A stretch of 64,000 nt of DNA, from NCBI RefSeq assembly GCF_028618515.1, contig NZ_JAQITB010000007.1, forward strand, positions 28,937 to 92,936. The letters run 5' to 3'. The stretch comes from Bartonella sp. ML69XJBT (GTDB taxonomy: Bacteria; Pseudomonadota; Alphaproteobacteria; Rhizobiales; Rhizobiaceae). Below are positions 47,850 through 57,538 of this stretch, one piece after another. Below the pieces are notes generated by a model that searched no databases, was not told the origin of the DNA, and was given only the letters and a program-made list of their open reading frames with translations. Each line of letters starts with the position of its first letter. The first letter of the stretch is position 1. The translations under genes were made by a program, and so were the position numbers.

Positions 47850-50246
47850 TCAGAATTTTGTAGAAATACCAAAATTTAATTTCTGCAAACGATCACCTTC
47901 CTGTTTCTTTATCGGCCAAGCATAATCAAAACGCAAAGGACCAAACGGTGAATCCCACATTAAACTCACACCAGCAGACGAACGCCAAGCACTTTTCGTA
48001 TGTGTAACGAGGGGTTCACTTTCAAAAACAGGTCGATAATTATTTCCATAGAGTGTTGCAACATCTGCAAATAAAGCGCCGCGCAATCCTAACCCTTCAG
48101 GAAAAACAGGTATAGGAAACTGTACTTCAGCAGTCGCATTCATATATGTCGTCCCGCCTAGGAAATAAACCTCACCCTTATTGGAAACCTGACGCGGACC
48201 TATTCCATTGTATTTGAAGCCTCGAATCATATCAGAATTTATTTTAAACATATCAAAGATACGAACACCATCTTTGCCTATTTCGTGAATATAGCCCCCA
48301 CCAAAGGAAAATAAACCAACAAGATCCATCTGTTCAGACAATGTTTTATACATCATTGCTTTACCAGTTGTCTTTAAGAATTTTGCACGCCCGCCAAGTC
48401 CCGCATACTCTTGAGTAACACGCGCGTACCATCCATCATGAGGATTTTTCATATCGTCAATAGTATTATAGGTAAAACCATAACTAATTGATGAGCGCTT
48501 CCAAGGGCTTTGTTTTGCTGCTTGAACAATCGCACCAGAATACTTTCCATATAGTTCTCTTATGTCTGACTCTTTATTTAAGTCATACTCTTTACCAAAA
48601 TCATATTCTTCCTGAACATAAGAATAAGCCAAATTAGCAGATAATTGATCATTAATGGGGACTGAGAATCGAAGTGATCCACCGGTTTGGCGTACATCAT
48701 ATGCCTTATCAGCACGATAAGTACTACGGAAAATATCAACACCTGCAGACAAACGATATCCCAAGAAATAAGGATCAACAAACGACAAATTGTAATTACG
48801 GGATTTTTCTTGCCCAGCACCTAATCCTAAACGAACATACTGACCTCGTCCTCCAAGATTGCGTTCGGTAACAGACACTTCAAGAGACATACCAGGACTT
48901 GTACCACCCGTTGTGTATCCACCAGACAAAGAAAGATCTCCTGTTGGAGCCTCAACAACATCTATCACTAAGGTAACCTGATCAGACTGATCTGTAGGAA
49001 CCATTGAAATATTAACGGCTTTAAAAAAACCTAAATTTTCTAAACGACGTTTTGCCCGCTGCACTAAAGTTTGATTGTAGGCATCTCCCTCATTTAAATC
49101 AATCTCACGACGAATGACATAGTCGCGTGTCTTGTCATTACCACGTATTTCAATACGTTGAATATAAGCGCGTTGTCCCTGTTCAATGTTATATGAGATC
49201 GAAATTGTATGATTTGCTAAATTACGATTGCCCCGTGGCTCAACTTTAGCAAAAGCATATCCCGAATCAGCAGCTTTATTATTGATAATTGCAACAGACT
49301 GTTCAATATCTTCTGCGCTGTAAATATCACCCGACCGAGTTTTAAGAAGCCCCTTTACCTTTTGAACATCAATCCCATCAATATCGCTTTCAATCTGAAT
49401 ATCACTAATTTTATAGCGAACACCCTCATCAAGAACAAAATAAATTTTATATGTATTACTTGCTTGATCAAAAGTTGCTTGAGAAGAAATAACACGAAAA
49501 TCAGCATAGCCACGATTATAATAAAAGCGACGAAGCGCTTCTTCATCAGCAGCTAAACGTTCTTCACTATAAACATCCCCCCCCAAAAGCATTGAGAACA
49601 TTCCCGAAGACTTTGTTGAAATCACATCACGCAAACGGCGACTTGCAAAAGCATGATTCCCTTTAAAAACAATGTCTCCAATCTTTGTTTTTCGTCCTTC
49701 AACGACATTAAACACCACATTTACACGTCCTTTCCCCAAGTTAATGGTCTGAACTGTAACAGCGACATTATTACGACCAACAGTTTTATAAGCTTCACGA
49801 ATCGTATTAACATCCGCTGAAAGCTTAGCAGAACTGAAAGGTTCATTCGGCTTTAAAGAAATAAATCGTTTAAGATCAGCATCTTTAAGAGATTTATTTC
49901 CCTGAAATAACACCTGATTAACTATTTCATATTCCTTGACAAAAACCACCAGTTTATCGCTAACCTGATTTATTTTCACATCATAAAATAAGCCTAGTCC
50001 AAAAAGACGCTTCACCGCAGCATCAACATCGCCACTAGAAAAACTCTGCCCAGCTTTAATGCCTATATTGTCTCGAACGGCCTGCGCGCTTACAAATTTA
50101 TTCCCGCGAACCTCAACAGAACGGACCACAGATGCCTGTACTTCTCCAATCATCGCAATTGACATAAAGGCTACTGCAGGAGCGATCACTCTCATACCTA
50201 ATACCAATACAGATGCTGCATTTAAAAACTTCGAATTCATACTCAT
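47850..50246 (-). CDS. bamA: Outer-membrane protein assembly factor BamA
   Basis: BamA folds and inserts beta-barrel proteins into the outer membrane and is essential. The 798-residue precursor has a signal peptide (to about residue 38, QAS), five POTRA domains (about 39-440, for example VEVRGNKFVSAQAVRDNIG and VEVVEGRKTKIGDIVFKG), and a C-terminal 16-strand barrel. The barrel has the conserved IRGF (MIRGFKYNGIGPR) and the ending FGISTKF with terminal Phe. It has AAGG upstream of the ATG at 50246; a start two codons later is possible. It is placed between rseP and lpxD, the usual order. Confidence 0.96.
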   Translation of the reverse strand: MSMNSKFLNAASVLVLGMRVIAPAVAFMSIAMIGEVQASVVRSVEVRGNKFVSAQAVRDNIGIKAGQSFSSGDVDAAVKRLFGLGLFYDVKINQVSDKLVVFVKEYEIVNQVLFQGNKSLKDADLKRFISLKPNEPFSSAKLSADVNTIREAYKTVGRNNVAVTVQTINLGKGRVNVVFNVVEGRKTKIGDIVFKGNHAFASRRLRDVISTKSSGMFSMLLGGDVYSEERLAADEEALRRFYYNRGYADFRVISSQATFDQASNTYKIYFVLDEGVRYKISDIQIESDIDGIDVQKVKGLLKTRSGDIYSAEDIEQSVAIINNKAADSGYAFAKVEPRGNRNLANHTISISYNIEQGQRAYIQRIEIRGNDKTRDYVIRREIDLNEGDAYNQTLVQRAKRRLENLGFFKAVNISMVPTDQSDQVTLVIDVVEAPTGDLSLSGGYTTGGTSPGMSLEVSVTERNLGGRGQYVRLGLGAGQEKSRNYNLSFVDPYFLGYRLSAGVDIFRSTYRADKAYDVRQTGGSLRFSVPINDQLSANLAYSYVQEEYDFGKEYDLNKESDIRELYGKYSGAIVQAAKQSPWKRSSISYGFTYNTIDDMKNPHDGWYARVTQEYAGLGGRAKFLKTTGKAMMYKTLSEQMDLVGLFSFGGGYIHEIGKDGVRIFDMFKINSDMIRGFKYNGIGPRQVSNKGEVYFLGGTTYMNATAEVQFPIPVFPEGLGLRGALFADVATLYGNNYRPVFESEPLVTHTKSAWRSSAGVSLMWDSPFGPLRFDYAWPIKKQEGDRLQKLNFGISTKF

Positions 50247-50453
50247 TGGCTTTTTTACCTTACTCTTATTCCCTGGACATGATGCCTCAAAAAGCGAACC
50301 GCCATAATAATTCTTTTTTCACAGCGAGACTTTATTATCCCTTAATTACTGATTATAGCAAACGATGCCACAATATTTTGCGGACATGGTAAACGACCTT
50401 CAATTTATTCTCTCTATTATTACCCAATTTATGAAATGTTTTCCATAATTTAA

Positions 50454-51596
50454 TTAATTAAACCAACAAAAATAATCATTAAAGATCGCAAAGGTCATAA
50501 AGAGGAGGAGAACAAAAAAACCTAACCGAAAAATAATCTCTTGAATTTTAGTAGATACCGATCTTCCCGTAATGACCTCAAATACGTGAAATACCAAGTG
50601 CCCACCATCAAGTGGCGGAATTGGAAAAAGGTTAATAAGTCCAATACTTATTGAAAGAAAAGCCATAAAATTCAACAAAGAAACAAAACCTGTTTCACTT
50701 AATTTCCAAGCAATTTTAGCAATCCTTGAAGGCCCACTTATTCCACAGTGATCTTCTTTTCCCCCTATTAAACGACTTATAAAAAAAATTGTTTGGGTAA
50801 CAATAAATGTGGTACGTTCTATCGATTTTCTTACAGCTTTTACAAAACCATAACGAATATGTTTTATATAAGCTGGATCTAAACGCGTAGGATTATCAGG
50901 ATCAATGGGAGCGCCTATACCTATTATGTTACCTTGAGTCCTATTACCAAATCTGTCATTTTGTTCGATTACTTTGGGTGTAATTACCGTCGTAAACACA
51001 CGCCCCATGCGCTCTATTTTAAATTCTATAGGATTTTTACCATACAAAGTCACATAGTTCATCAAATCTTCAAAACTTTCAACTTTGCGACCATCCATTT
51101 CAATAAAACGATCACCTAATCTTAAATCTGCCTGAAAAGCAGGAGAATCTTTTACCAAAGACCCAACAACCGGCTCAATGGCAACACGACCATGAATAAA
51201 GAAAAAAAATGTTAAAATCACAATGGCGAAAAGAAAATTGAATAAGGGACCAGCAAAAATCGTGAGAGCTCTCTTCCAAGCATGCGCATTAGCCAATGAA
51301 CCCTCAACTGTCGGAGAGGACTGGAATGATGACACATCATCCCCATCCCCAACAAATTTCACATAGCCTCCTAAGGGTATAAGCGCTAAACGCCACCGTG
51401 TACCACGCTTGTCTGTATAGCCTAATATTGGGGGACCAAACCCAAGCGAAAAAGCAGACGCCTTAATACCGCACCACCGACCAATAAGATAATGCCCCAT
51501 TTCGTGCACAAAAATAATCATCATAACAATAAAAAAAATACTCAAACTTCTTAAAAGCAAGTCACCCACGGTGAATATATGATTTAAAAGTTCCAA
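50454..51596 (-). CDS. rseP: Site-2 zinc metalloprotease RseP
   Basis: RseP cleaves membrane-embedded substrates such as anti-sigma factors and remnant signal peptides. The 380-residue protein has the HEMGH zinc motif at residues 31-35 within the first helix. A single PDZ domain lies at about 135-205 (VVGSLVKDSPAFQADLRLGD), and the second metal site is INLFPIPPLDGGHLV near the C-terminus. The two-PDZ form of gammaproteobacteria is not seen. It follows cdsA by 15 bases. Confidence 0.95.
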   Translation of the reverse strand: MELLNHIFTVGDLLLRSLSIFFIVMMIIFVHEMGHYLIGRWCGIKASAFSLGFGPPILGYTDKRGTRWRLALIPLGGYVKFVGDGDDVSSFQSSPTVEGSLANAHAWKRALTIFAGPLFNFLFAIVILTFFFFIHGRVAIEPVVGSLVKDSPAFQADLRLGDRFIEMDGRKVESFEDLMNYVTLYGKNPIEFKIERMGRVFTTVITPKVIEQNDRFGNRTQGNIIGIGAPIDPDNPTRLDPAYIKHIRYGFVKAVRKSIERTTFIVTQTIFFISRLIGGKEDHCGISGPSRIAKIAWKLSETGFVSLLNFMAFLSISIGLINLFPIPPLDGGHLVFHVFEVITGRSVSTKIQEIIFRLGFFVLLLFMTFAIFNDYFCWFN

Positions 51597-51611
51597 AATA
51601 TCTCCTCCTCA

Positions 51612-52439
51612 TTAAATCATACAAAAGAGATTAAAGGGTGTATCCATATCAGACATAAACGAACCAATTAAGTAAAGAAGAACCGCAGCCCCTACCAAGC
51701 CATCCATACGGTCCATAAACCCACCGTGACCAGGTAATAATGAACTGGAATCTTTAACAGAAAAGTGTCTTTTGAACCATGATTGCCCTAAATCACTCAA
51801 TTGCGAAAAAATGGATAAAATAAGTACAAGAAACGGTACAAAAAAGCTCGTTAAATTTACCTCGAAAAAACAAAAAGCAACCAATATACCGCCAGAAAAT
51901 CCAACAAACGTACCACCAATTGCTCCTGCCCATGTCTTATTAGGAGAAAATTTGGGGGCTAATTTAGGTCCACCAACTGTACGTCCGCTAAAATAACCGG
52001 CAATATCTGTTCCCCATACTATCGTAAACAAAAAGATAACAACCTGAAAACCTAACGTTTCATATCCTCGTAAAAAGGATAAAGCCACAACTGGAAAAGA
52101 TGCATATAAAAAACCAAAAAAAACCCAACCACTCTTTTCTATGGGCCCAATAGCTAACACTGTTGCCAAAACTATCAAAAGACAAAAAATGAATAAAGCT
52201 GATACACCCGAAAGTAAAAAAACGCCAAAAACCAAATAAAAAATACTTGCTAATATTTTTTGTGAGCCCCGCCATTTCTCTCTAGTGATACTAATCCATT
52301 CATAAAGAATAAAACTACCGATAACCCATACAAACAAAAAAAATAAAGTTCCTCCAAACCACGTCAAAGATAAAGCAATAATACCAAAAACAAAAGCAGT
52401 CAGAATACGATAAATAAGATTAGACAAAACAACATCCAA
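51612..52439 (-). CDS. cdsA: Phosphatidate cytidylyltransferase
   Basis: CdsA makes CDP-diacylglycerol, the precursor of all phospholipids. The 275-residue protein has about seven hydrophobic segments. The C-terminal family signature LSDLGQSWFKRHFSVKDSS is followed by LLPGHGGFMDRMDGL, and SPNKTWAGAIGG precedes it. No ATG is in frame near the N-terminus: the first usable codon after the upstream TAA stop at about 52458 is TTG at 52439, with another TTG four codons later. Neither has a good Shine-Dalgarno. In relatives its start is coupled to uppS, which is degraded here. Confidence 0.9.
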   Translation of the reverse strand: MDVVLSNLIYRILTAFVFGIIALSLTWFGGTLFFLFVWVIGSFILYEWISITREKWRGSQKILASIFYLVFGVFLLSGVSALFIFCLLIVLATVLAIGPIEKSGWVFFGFLYASFPVVALSFLRGYETLGFQVVIFLFTIVWGTDIAGYFSGRTVGGPKLAPKFSPNKTWAGAIGGTFVGFSGGILVAFCFFEVNLTSFFVPFLVLILSIFSQLSDLGQSWFKRHFSVKDSSSLLPGHGGFMDRMDGLVGAAVLLYLIGSFMSDMDTPFNLFCMI

Positions 52440-52736
52440 ATAATAAGAAAGACAAATTTAAAAATTGGCATATGCAAGAAACTTTACTACACAGCATGTC
52501 TATATTCATACCTTTGCATTTTTTCTACAATTTATCATAAACAACCCAATATACCAAGATGGCACTTTAAGAGCAATAATCAGTGAAAATAGGCAAAAAA
52601 AGTAAGTCTCAAGATCAATCTTTAAAATATGTTTTCAAAAATGACAATCAACCTTTAGAATAAGAATCCGCTGCTATGTATGTCAATTTTAATAGAGGTC
52701 TGCTATTTTTTTGCATAAAAGCATTTTTCTAACAAA

Positions 52737-52829
52737 TTACACGTCATCTAAAAACAAATCGCTTAAAACAACGATTGCGCCAATACTATCGTATCTCTCA
52801 TAATGAAAAGCAATAATCAACGCATTACT
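52737..52829 (-). pseudogene. uppS: Remnant of undecaprenyl diphosphate synthase gene
   Basis: On the minus strand the 31-codon frame reads SNALIIAFHYERYDSIGAIV and ends in a stop. This resembles the conserved UppS segment NTGL-x-L-x-IAFNYGSRDEI-x-RAV in composition and order (IAF, Y, D-x-I). The strand and location (between frr and cdsA) are exactly where Rhizobiales carry uppS. The N-terminal MDGNGRWA and C-terminal RERRFGG motifs are not found. The match is from memory and short. Confidence 0.5.
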
Positions 52830-52901
52830 CTTTGTGCTACCTCTTTTCCAAAGCCTTCTACAGAAGATCTGAAAACCTCCAATCATGAAAACACTTTCAT
52901 A

Positions 52902-52935
52902 AGACAATGTAATAAAAATCTTTATTACATTGTCT
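52902..52935. repeat. Perfect 15-bp inverted repeat
   Basis: AGACAATGTAATAAA and its exact complement TTTATTACATTGTCT flank a 4-base loop. It has no T-tract on either side. It may be a factor-dependent terminator for upstream frr transcription or a trace of a small mobile element. Confidence 0.7.
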
Positions 52936-53138
52936 GATTCAAGGAAGTGTATCAGTAGAAGACTTCATGCAACGCACAAATAAAGAATTTTAAATATCTA
53001 CCACTTCAAAGCAATCTTATCTTTACAGTATATAATTGCGCCCCCCCCTGTGCTGCTATCAACGACATACAAGCTTCTCTTTTCTTACCTATCAAAAGAT
53101 ATTACACGACAGTAAAGAGATAGTTTTTTTAAGTCGCC

Positions 53139-53699
53139 TTAAACGTGCATAATTTCAGTTTCCTTCACAGCTAAAATTTTATCAATATCAGCAATCGTCT
53201 CATCTGTAAGTTTCTGAACTTTATCAGACAAGCCATGGGCTTCATCTTGACCAATTTCACCTTCTTTTTCTAGTTTTTTTAAATTATCCATACCATCTCG
53301 GCGCACATGACGGGTAGCAACACGAGCTTGTTCTGCATATTGATGTGCAATTTTTACAAGTTCTTTACGACGCTCTTCATTTAATTCAGGTAAAGGAATA
53401 CGTAAATTCGTACCGTCAGTGATGGGATTTAAACCAAGTCCAGAATCACGAATAGCACGTTCCACAGCTCCTACCATCGTTTTATCCCACACAGAGACTG
53501 AAAGCATCCGCGGTTCTGGAACAGAAATATTTGCAACTTGATTTATATGTACAACAGAACCATAAGCCTCAACTGTTAACGGCTCTAATAAACTGGTAGA
53601 GGCGCGTCCAGTCCGCAAACCACCTAATTCATGTTTAAAAGCGGAAATAGCACCATCCATGCGGCGTTTCAGATCGTCCATAATCGATGCAACATTCAT
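53139..53699 (-). CDS. frr: Ribosome-recycling factor
   Basis: Frr, with EF-G, splits post-termination ribosomes. The 186-residue protein has [19 protein letters not shown], the RTGRA motif of the tRNA-mimic helix bundle, and the basic C-terminal half with [33 protein letters not shown] precedes the ATG. It lies 37 bases downstream of pyrH. Confidence 0.97.
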   Translation of the reverse strand: MNVASIMDDLKRRMDGAISAFKHELGGLRTGRASTSLLEPLTVEAYGSVVHINQVANISVPEPRMLSVSVWDKTMVGAVERAIRDSGLGLNPITDGTNLRIPLPELNEERRKELVKIAHQYAEQARVATRHVRRDGMDNLKKLEKEGEIGQDEAHGLSDKVQKLTDETIADIDKILAVKETEIMHV

Positions 53700-53736
53700 A
53701 TCTCTGTCTCCTTCAATTATGCTTTGAAGCTTACTC

Positions 53737-54456
53737 TTATTCTGATACTATTGTAAACCGTCCCGTTCCATTTAATACCTTAGCTAAACCACCTTTTTCA
53801 TGAATAGAATACACAATAATTGGTACATTATTCTCGCGTGCTAAAGTAACGGCCGTTGTATCCATAACAGATAACCCCCATTGTAGAATTTCAACATGTG
53901 TCAATTGATCAAAACGCTTAGCTGTAGGATCTATTTTGGGATCTGCAGAATAAATACCATCTACTTGTGTCCCTTTTAAAAGAACATCTGCACCAATTTC
54001 TGCAGCGCGTAAAGTCGCAGCAGAATCAGTGGTAAAAAATGGATTACCCGTACCACCAGCAAAAATAACAACCTTCCCTTGATTCATATAACCTATCGCT
54101 TTACGTTGTGAAAAACTTTCACAAATTTGCGGCATGGCAATCGCAGACAACACAACCGTTTCAATCCCTAATTTTGTCAATGATGTTCGCAATGCTAAAG
54201 AATTAATAGCAGTTGCAAGCATTCCCATGTGATCACCCGTCACACGATCCCCCCCATGTGAAGCGACAGCAACTCCACGGAAAATGTTTCCCCCACCTAT
54301 AACAATAGCAACTTCCACCTTCATCGCCCGCACTTCAGCAATATCAGAGGCAATACGATCTGCAACGGAAACATCAATTCCAAAGCTCTGCCCCCCCATA
54401 AGGGCTTCACCAGAAACCTTTAAAAGGATACGCTTATATTTTGGTGTTAATATCAT
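53737..54456 (-). CDS. pyrH: UMP kinase
   Basis: PyrH phosphorylates UMP to UDP. The 239-residue protein of the amino-acid-kinase fold shows [12 protein letters not shown] for phosphate binding, [10 protein letters not shown], and [15 protein letters not shown]. The ATG at 54456 is chosen over a start at 54477 because GGGGAGA lies six bases upstream and homologues begin about there. It is between tsf and frr, the standard order. Confidence 0.96.
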   Translation of the reverse strand: MILTPKYKRILLKVSGEALMGGQSFGIDVSVADRIASDIAEVRAMKVEVAIVIGGGNIFRGVAVASHGGDRVTGDHMGMLATAINSLALRTSLTKLGIETVVLSAIAMPQICESFSQRKAIGYMNQGKVVIFAGGTGNPFFTTDSAATLRAAEIGADVLLKGTQVDGIYSADPKIDPTAKRFDQLTHVEILQWGLSVMDTTAVTLARENNVPIIVYSIHEKGGLAKVLNGTGRFTIVSE

Positions 54457-54501
54457 TGATAATCTCCCCAAAAGCACATTTATTTTGCTTTCGACATATT
54501 A

Positions 54502-54529
54502 AGGGCACCACATTATTCCGTGACGCCCT
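54502..54529 (-). terminator. Hairpin between tsf and pyrH
   Basis: On the minus strand AGGGCGTCAC pairs with GTGGTGCCCT (two G-U pairs) around an 8-base loop, about 75 bases past the tsf stop. It lacks a long T-tract and may partly attenuate transcription into pyrH. Confidence 0.5.
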
Positions 54530-54605
54530 CTCCATAATCATATTTTTATATCAGTGTTTATAATCGATACTATAATTTAAAACCTCTAATACGCATTTTA
54601 AAGAG

Positions 54606-55529
54606 CTAACCCTTTGCAGCTGCTGCAACTTCTGCAGCAAAATCAGTCTCCTCTTTTTCTACCCCCTCTCCTAGTGCAAAACGGACAAAGCCTGTTATTT
54701 TTGCTGGCGCACCAATTGATTTTTCAGCATCCCTTAAAGCGGCTTCAACAGTCATATCAGGATTCATAACAAAAGCCTGATAAAGTAAAACAACCTCTTC
54801 AAAAAACTTACGCATACGTCCTTCCACCATTTTCTCAATGATATTTTCAGGTTTTCCAGATTGACGCGCTTGATCTGAAAAAATCGCTTTTTCACGCTCA
54901 ATAGCGCTAGCATCAACATCTTCAGCTGTTAGCGCCAATGGATTAGTTGCAGCAATATGCATTGCAACTTGCCGACCAAAAGCTGCAGCAGCCTCCTTAT
55001 TCCCTGTAGTCTCAATAGCAACCAAAACACCAAGCTTACCAAGACCATCAGCGACACTATTATGTATATAAGTAGCAACAACACCATTCTCAACAGAGAG
55101 TTTAGCAGAGCGCCGAAATGTCATATTCTCGCCAATGGTACCAATCGCATCTTTAATTGTAGTCTCCACATTCTTATCAGAACCAGGGTAAAGAGACGCA
55201 GAAACAGAATCAACACCACCCTGGACACCTAAAGCAGCGGTTGCTACATTGCGCACTATGTCTTGGAAGACATCGTTACGCGCTACAAAATCTGTTTCAG
55301 AATTAATTTCAACCAAAACTGCACTTGAATCTTTTGATGCAATTCCAATTAATCCCTCAGCAGCCGTACGACCAGCTTTTTTATCTGCTTTGGCTATCCC
55401 CTTTTTACGAAGCCAATCAACAGCAGCTTCCATATCACCATTGGTCTCTGCCAATGCTGTCTTACAGTCCATCATACCAGCGCCTGATAATTCCCGAAGT
55501 TCTTTCACTTGTGCAGCAGTAATGCTCAT
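54606..55529 (-). CDS. tsf: Elongation factor Ts
   Basis: EF-Ts recycles EF-Tu by exchanging GDP for GTP. The 307-residue protein has the UBA-like N-terminus ([19 protein letters not shown]), the core segment with [12 protein letters not shown] that contacts EF-Tu, and the C-terminal dimerisation part. It is 107 bases downstream of rpsB and should be co-transcribed with it. Confidence 0.97.
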   Translation of the reverse strand: MSITAAQVKELRELSGAGMMDCKTALAETNGDMEAAVDWLRKKGIAKADKKAGRTAAEGLIGIASKDSSAVLVEINSETDFVARNDVFQDIVRNVATAALGVQGGVDSVSASLYPGSDKNVETTIKDAIGTIGENMTFRRSAKLSVENGVVATYIHNSVADGLGKLGVLVAIETTGNKEAAAAFGRQVAMHIAATNPLALTAEDVDASAIEREKAIFSDQARQSGKPENIIEKMVEGRMRKFFEEVVLLYQAFVMNPDMTVEAALRDAEKSIGAPAKITGFVRFALGEGVEKEETDFAAEVAAAAKG

Positions 55530-55636
55530 GTCTTCCTCTTTATTCTGTAATGATGAAAGCGCGCTAAAAGAAAATTCTACGCACGCTTATAACCTTTTCT
55601 TTAGAAAACAACCATCTCAAACGGGCGTTTTAAATA

Positions 55637-56410
55637 CTACTCGGAAACTGGAACCTCATTCTCCAAAACGGATTCCACAGGCGTATCAGCTTGAGCTCCC
55701 AAATCAATACCCATTGCCCCTTGTTGACGTGCAATACCATCAAGAGCTGCACGAGCAAAAAGATCGCAATAAAGAGAAATTGCACGCGACGCATCATCAT
55801 TACCCGGAATCGGATAGGTAACGTTATCAGGATCGCAGTTGGTATCAATAATAGCAATAACCGGGATGCCTAAACGTTTCGCTTCTTGGAGCGCGATATT
55901 CTCTTTATTCGTATCGATAACAAATATAAGATCCGGAACAGATCCCATATCCTTAATACCACCAAGTGCACGATTAAGTTTTTCACGATCTCGTTCAAGA
56001 TTTAAACGTTCTTTTTTGGTAAACCCCTGTGCTTCAGCAGCGAGAATTTTATCCAGCTTACGCAAACGGTGTATCGAATGGGAAATCGTTTTCCAGTTTG
56101 TGAGCATGCCACCAAGCCAACGCGCATTAACATAATATTGTGCCGAACGATTCGCAGCATCAGCAATAATCTCAGATGCCTGTCTTTTAGTGCCAACAAA
56201 AAGAATGCGGCCACCACGCGCAACGGTATCTGAAACAAGTTTAAGTGCTTGATGCAAAAGAGGAACAGTCTGAGCAAGATCAATAATATGAATATTATTA
56301 CGCTGACCGTAAATATAGGGAGTCATCTTTGGGTTCCAGCGATGTGTCTGGTGACCAAAGTGAACACCTGCTTCCAAAAGCTGGTGCATAGTAAAATCTG
56401 GTAGTGCCAT
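55637..56410 (-). CDS. rpsB: 30S ribosomal protein S2
   Basis: This small-subunit protein is needed for S1 binding. The 257-residue protein has [19 protein letters not shown] at the start and [31 protein letters not shown], and [12 protein letters not shown] typical of the family. AAGGATAA precedes the ATG. It heads the rpsB-tsf-pyrH-frr group and probably the whole envelope cluster. Confidence 0.98.
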   Translation of the reverse strand: MALPDFTMHQLLEAGVHFGHQTHRWNPKMTPYIYGQRNNIHIIDLAQTVPLLHQALKLVSDTVARGGRILFVGTKRQASEIIADAANRSAQYYVNARWLGGMLTNWKTISHSIHRLRKLDKILAAEAQGFTKKERLNLERDREKLNRALGGIKDMGSVPDLIFVIDTNKENIALQEAKRLGIPVIAIIDTNCDPDNVTYPIPGNDDASRAISLYCDLFARAALDGIARQQGAMGIDLGAQADTPVESVLENEVPVSE

Positions 56411-56530
56411 AATTTATCCTTTCCGGTTTAACCTCCGCGGAAAAAGTAGGTGAACCCTACTACCGGCGGACGCTTACTCTTCTTTCTAGTAAACACCCAA
56501 ACTCCGCGTGTGGAATAATGTAAACATACT
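56411..56530 (-). promoter_or_regulatory. Candidate structured rpsB leader
   Basis: The 120 bases before rpsB are clearly more GC-rich than other spacers. They contain AGTAGG/CCTACT, CCGCGG-containing and GGTTAAACC self-complementary elements close to the ribosome site. Leaders bound by S2 regulate rpsB in several bacterial groups, so an autoregulatory leader is plausible. I cannot assign it to a described class. Confidence 0.35.
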
Positions 56531-56568
56531 AATATTTGATTCTTTTTCAAGCTATTTTCTACAACTCT

Positions 56569-57393
56569 TTAATTTTCACATTGATTAAAATCCTTTCCAG
56601 TCTCAAGGAATTCAAGACTGTTCAACTTAGCACGCACCGCAAAAGTCCCATAATCGATACGAAGATCATGCATAACACCATTTTCATATAAGAGAAAACT
56701 GGTACGATAGACTGGCAAACCATCTTTTTTTTCCATATCATCAAAATAAGAAATTGTAACAGGCCAAGACTCCTCTTCATCCAATTTTCCCATTTTTTTT
56801 GTTTCAGCATCAGAGTGCGGCAGCGTCTTTTCTCCAATAACAATACTTTCTTTAATCACTTTGTCTGCTTTATCTGTTCCATCAAATACAGTAACATTAT
56901 AAAAATGGCGTCCTGTTTTTGCATTACGTATAATATTCTTTAGTTGCATAATTGGAAACTCAGCAACTGCAAGTTTATATTCTTTTTCCTTTGGCTTTTT
57001 TAGTTTCACCATAATGCCATCTTGAATCCGCTCAGCTACTCCTTCGGTGCGATGTACAATCTCTTGTCCGACTTGATCTGTAACATTAAAATGAAATGTA
57101 CGACTATCACCCGTTTCATAACTCGTCGTTTGTTGATCCGTTAAACGCACTGGCATATCTTCCATATGGGTACGGCTGATAAAACGAAAACGTGTGGTAT
57201 AGCCCTGACATGCTGAACCCGTTAGCTCGTAAACCATTCGCCCCGTCATCCCCGAAATTGTCATTTCATGAGAAACACTATCAAGCTGAAAATCATAAAT
57301 CGCTCGGTGAGGTGCAATAAAAATAGACTCTTCAGCTCTCGCAGTACATAAAAAAACAACATATAAAATTATTATAAATAACGATCTGATCAT
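56569..57393 (-). CDS. EipB-like periplasmic envelope-integrity protein (DUF1849)
   Basis: This 274-residue exported protein has a signal peptide (about 1-20, cleavage near ARA). The mature domain starts with IFIAPHRAIYDFQL and contains ISGMTGRMVYELTGSACQGY, as in the DUF1849/EipB family of Rhizobiales, which forms a periplasmic beta-spiral linked to cell-envelope integrity in Brucella. A conserved cysteine in SACQGY and another in the C-terminal NQCEN would form the family's disulfide. The ATG at 57393 has GGAAG upstream; a TTG at 57399 is possible. Confidence 0.85.
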   Translation of the reverse strand: MIRSLFIIILYVVFLCTARAEESIFIAPHRAIYDFQLDSVSHEMTISGMTGRMVYELTGSACQGYTTRFRFISRTHMEDMPVRLTDQQTTSYETGDSRTFHFNVTDQVGQEIVHRTEGVAERIQDGIMVKLKKPKEKEYKLAVAEFPIMQLKNIIRNAKTGRHFYNVTVFDGTDKADKVIKESIVIGEKTLPHSDAETKKMGKLDEEESWPVTISYFDDMEKKDGLPVYRTSFLLYENGVMHDLRIDYGTFAVRAKLNSLEFLETGKDFNQCEN

Positions 57394-57538
57394 TCCCAAC
57401 TTCCAATTCTATCCCCGTTGCATAACATCATACAATAAGGCAAAAAAGGCTCGCTTCTTAATTAACCACACATTTCCTTAAATCAAAAAATAGTTTATGC
57501 AATGGATATATTCGTTAGAAAGCTATGGAGTTAAAATT

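Larger units (their letters stand above)
52440..53138. other. Gap between cdsA and frr where uppS is expected
   Basis: Nearly 700 bases without an intact gene, the length of a missing uppS. It contains a UppS-like remnant at 52737-52829, a perfect inverted repeat at 52902-52935 and a run of eight C at 53041-53048. All other frames are closed by many stops. Confidence 0.7.

Noticed and set aside
53041..53048. Run of eight C as a phase-variation tract
   Set aside because: It lies in the non-coding uppS gap, away from any start codon or reading frame, so a switch is not supported.
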